Source of the DNA: Rubripirellula sp.
GTDB taxonomy: Bacteria > Planctomycetota > Planctomycetia > Pirellulales > Pirellulaceae
Assembly: GCA_029287555.1 (NCBI GenBank)
Contig: JARFQX010000708.1
Coordinates: 1 to 6,198 of the forward strand
Length of the DNA: 6,198 nucleotides
Direction: 5' to 3'
How positions within the stretch are numbered: position 1 is the first letter of the stretch; each line of letters starts with the position of its first letter. The notes below the pieces were generated by a model, which ran no database searches, was not told the origin of the DNA, and saw only the letters and a list, made by a program, of their open reading frames with translations. Of the stretch, positions 5,533-6,198 are shown in pieces. Made by a program: the position numbers and the translations under genes.

Positions 5533-6198
5533 ATGTCGATCACCACCCTTCGGCTCTCTTTGATCTGGATCACATTCATGGTTGGCATCAATCCCTTGGC
5601 AGACTCGCCGGCGATCGCAGCGGATAGCCTGGATGTTTGGATCGGAACCGGTCGGTCGCTCGCGAGCAAGGGGATCTATCACTGTCGACTCGATACGGAA
5701 TCCGGGAAACTGAGCGAGGCATCGCTGGCGGCCGAAGTTTCCGGCCCCGGATTCTTGGCGATGCATCCCAATGGCAATCATCTTTACGCCGTTGGCACAC
5801 TTAAAAAAGTACCGTCGGTGATTTCCTACAAGATCGAACGTGCAGGAAGCGACGCCACGTTGACTTTGGACGGGGCGGTGCCGATCGGCGACGGAGGAGC
5901 CTCACACGTTGCGGTCGATGAAACGGGATCAACCGTCTTGACCGCTCAATATGGCGGCGGATCGGTCGCCGCGTATCGGCTCAACCCCGATGGTTCGCTC
6001 GGGGAGCAAACGGTGTTGATCGAGCATGAAGGCGGATCGGGAGTGGTCGCCGGACGACAAGACGCGTCGCACGCGCACTGGGTCGGCTTCTCACCCGATA
6101 ACCGCTTTGCATTCGTTCCCGACCTGGGCTTGGATAAAGTGGTGATCTATGCCCACGACCCGGAAACGTCGAGGATCACTCCGCACGGCAGCGCGCGG
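5533..6198 (+). CDS. Exported beta-propeller lactonase (6-phosphogluconolactonase family), N-terminal part
   Basis: This is the first 222 codons of a gene that continues past the right edge. A hydrophobic N-terminus (residues 5-20) and ASPs such as SPAIA (25-29) suggest a signal peptide cut near residue 29, so the product is probably periplasmic. The mature part shows the repeating blades of the 7-bladed propeller lactonase family: DVWIGTG (34-40), GPGFLAMHPNGNHLYAVG (71-88), GASHVAVDETGSTVLTAQYG (122-141), and the family's hallmark block ASHAHWVGFSPDN (178-190) followed by FVPDLGLDKVVIY (194-206). Cytoplasmic members (Pgl/YbhE) hydrolyse 6-phosphogluconolactone in the pentose phosphate pathway. 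An exported member is more likely to act on another lactone or sugar derivative, which is inference. The ATG at 5533 is preceded by GGAG (5522-5525) at seven-base spacing. Upstream lie a terminator and structured RNA. Confidence 0.88.
   Translation, partial: MSITTLRLSLIWITFMVGINPLADSPAIAADSLDVWIGTGRSLASKGIYHCRLDTESGKLSEASLAAEVSGPGFLAMHPNGNHLYAVGTLKKVPSVISYKIERAGSDATLTLDGAVPIGDGGASHVAVDETGSTVLTAQYGGGSVAAYRLNPDGSLGEQTVLIEHEGGSGVVAGRQDASHAHWVGFSPDNRFAFVPDLGLDKVVIYAHDPETSRITPHGSAR

Overview
The window is GC-rich DNA that reads like a member of the Planctomycetota, most likely the Pirellulales (Rhodopirellula relatives). This rests on four features: a long exported protein of unknown function, a lactonase with a signal peptide, small conserved proteins of a kind I associate with planctomycetes, and start codons that mostly lack a Shine-Dalgarno (SD) sequence. 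No rRNA, tRNA, transposase, CRISPR array or phage gene is visible.

Left part (1-1497, minus strand). Reading leftward there are three genes: a 112-residue helical, probably coiled-coil protein, a membrane-anchored DUF1499-family protein, and the first 131 codons of an enolase-superfamily (mandelate racemase / muconate lactonizing type) enzyme that runs off the left edge. The gaps between them are about 160 bp, so one operon is possible but not shown. An 18-bp tandem repeat sits just upstream of the enolase-superfamily gene. A divergent intergenic region (1498-1837) separates this block from the plus-strand genes.

Middle part (1838-4963, plus strand). A 925-codon exported protein of unknown function is followed by a 71-residue beta-alpha-beta-beta protein. 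The 132-bp gap between them carries a short 8-bp tandem repeat.

Right part (4964-6198, plus strand). The 569 bp between the 71-residue gene and the lactonase gene hold the most unusual object in the window. It looks like a compact transcription unit of about 270 nt with its own sigma70-like promoter, a perfect 5' hairpin, and a 14-bp stem that competes with a second stem. These are followed by a 10-12 nt match to the anti-Shine-Dalgarno sequence, a 13-codon GTG-started reading frame, a GC-rich hairpin with a UUCG tetraloop, and an 11-bp intrinsic terminator ending in six T. It may be a small structured RNA, a tiny-peptide mRNA, or an attenuated leader for the downstream gene. The sequence alone does not decide between these. 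A secreted 7-bladed beta-propeller lactonase (6-phosphogluconolactonase family) starts 167 bp beyond the terminator and runs off the right edge.
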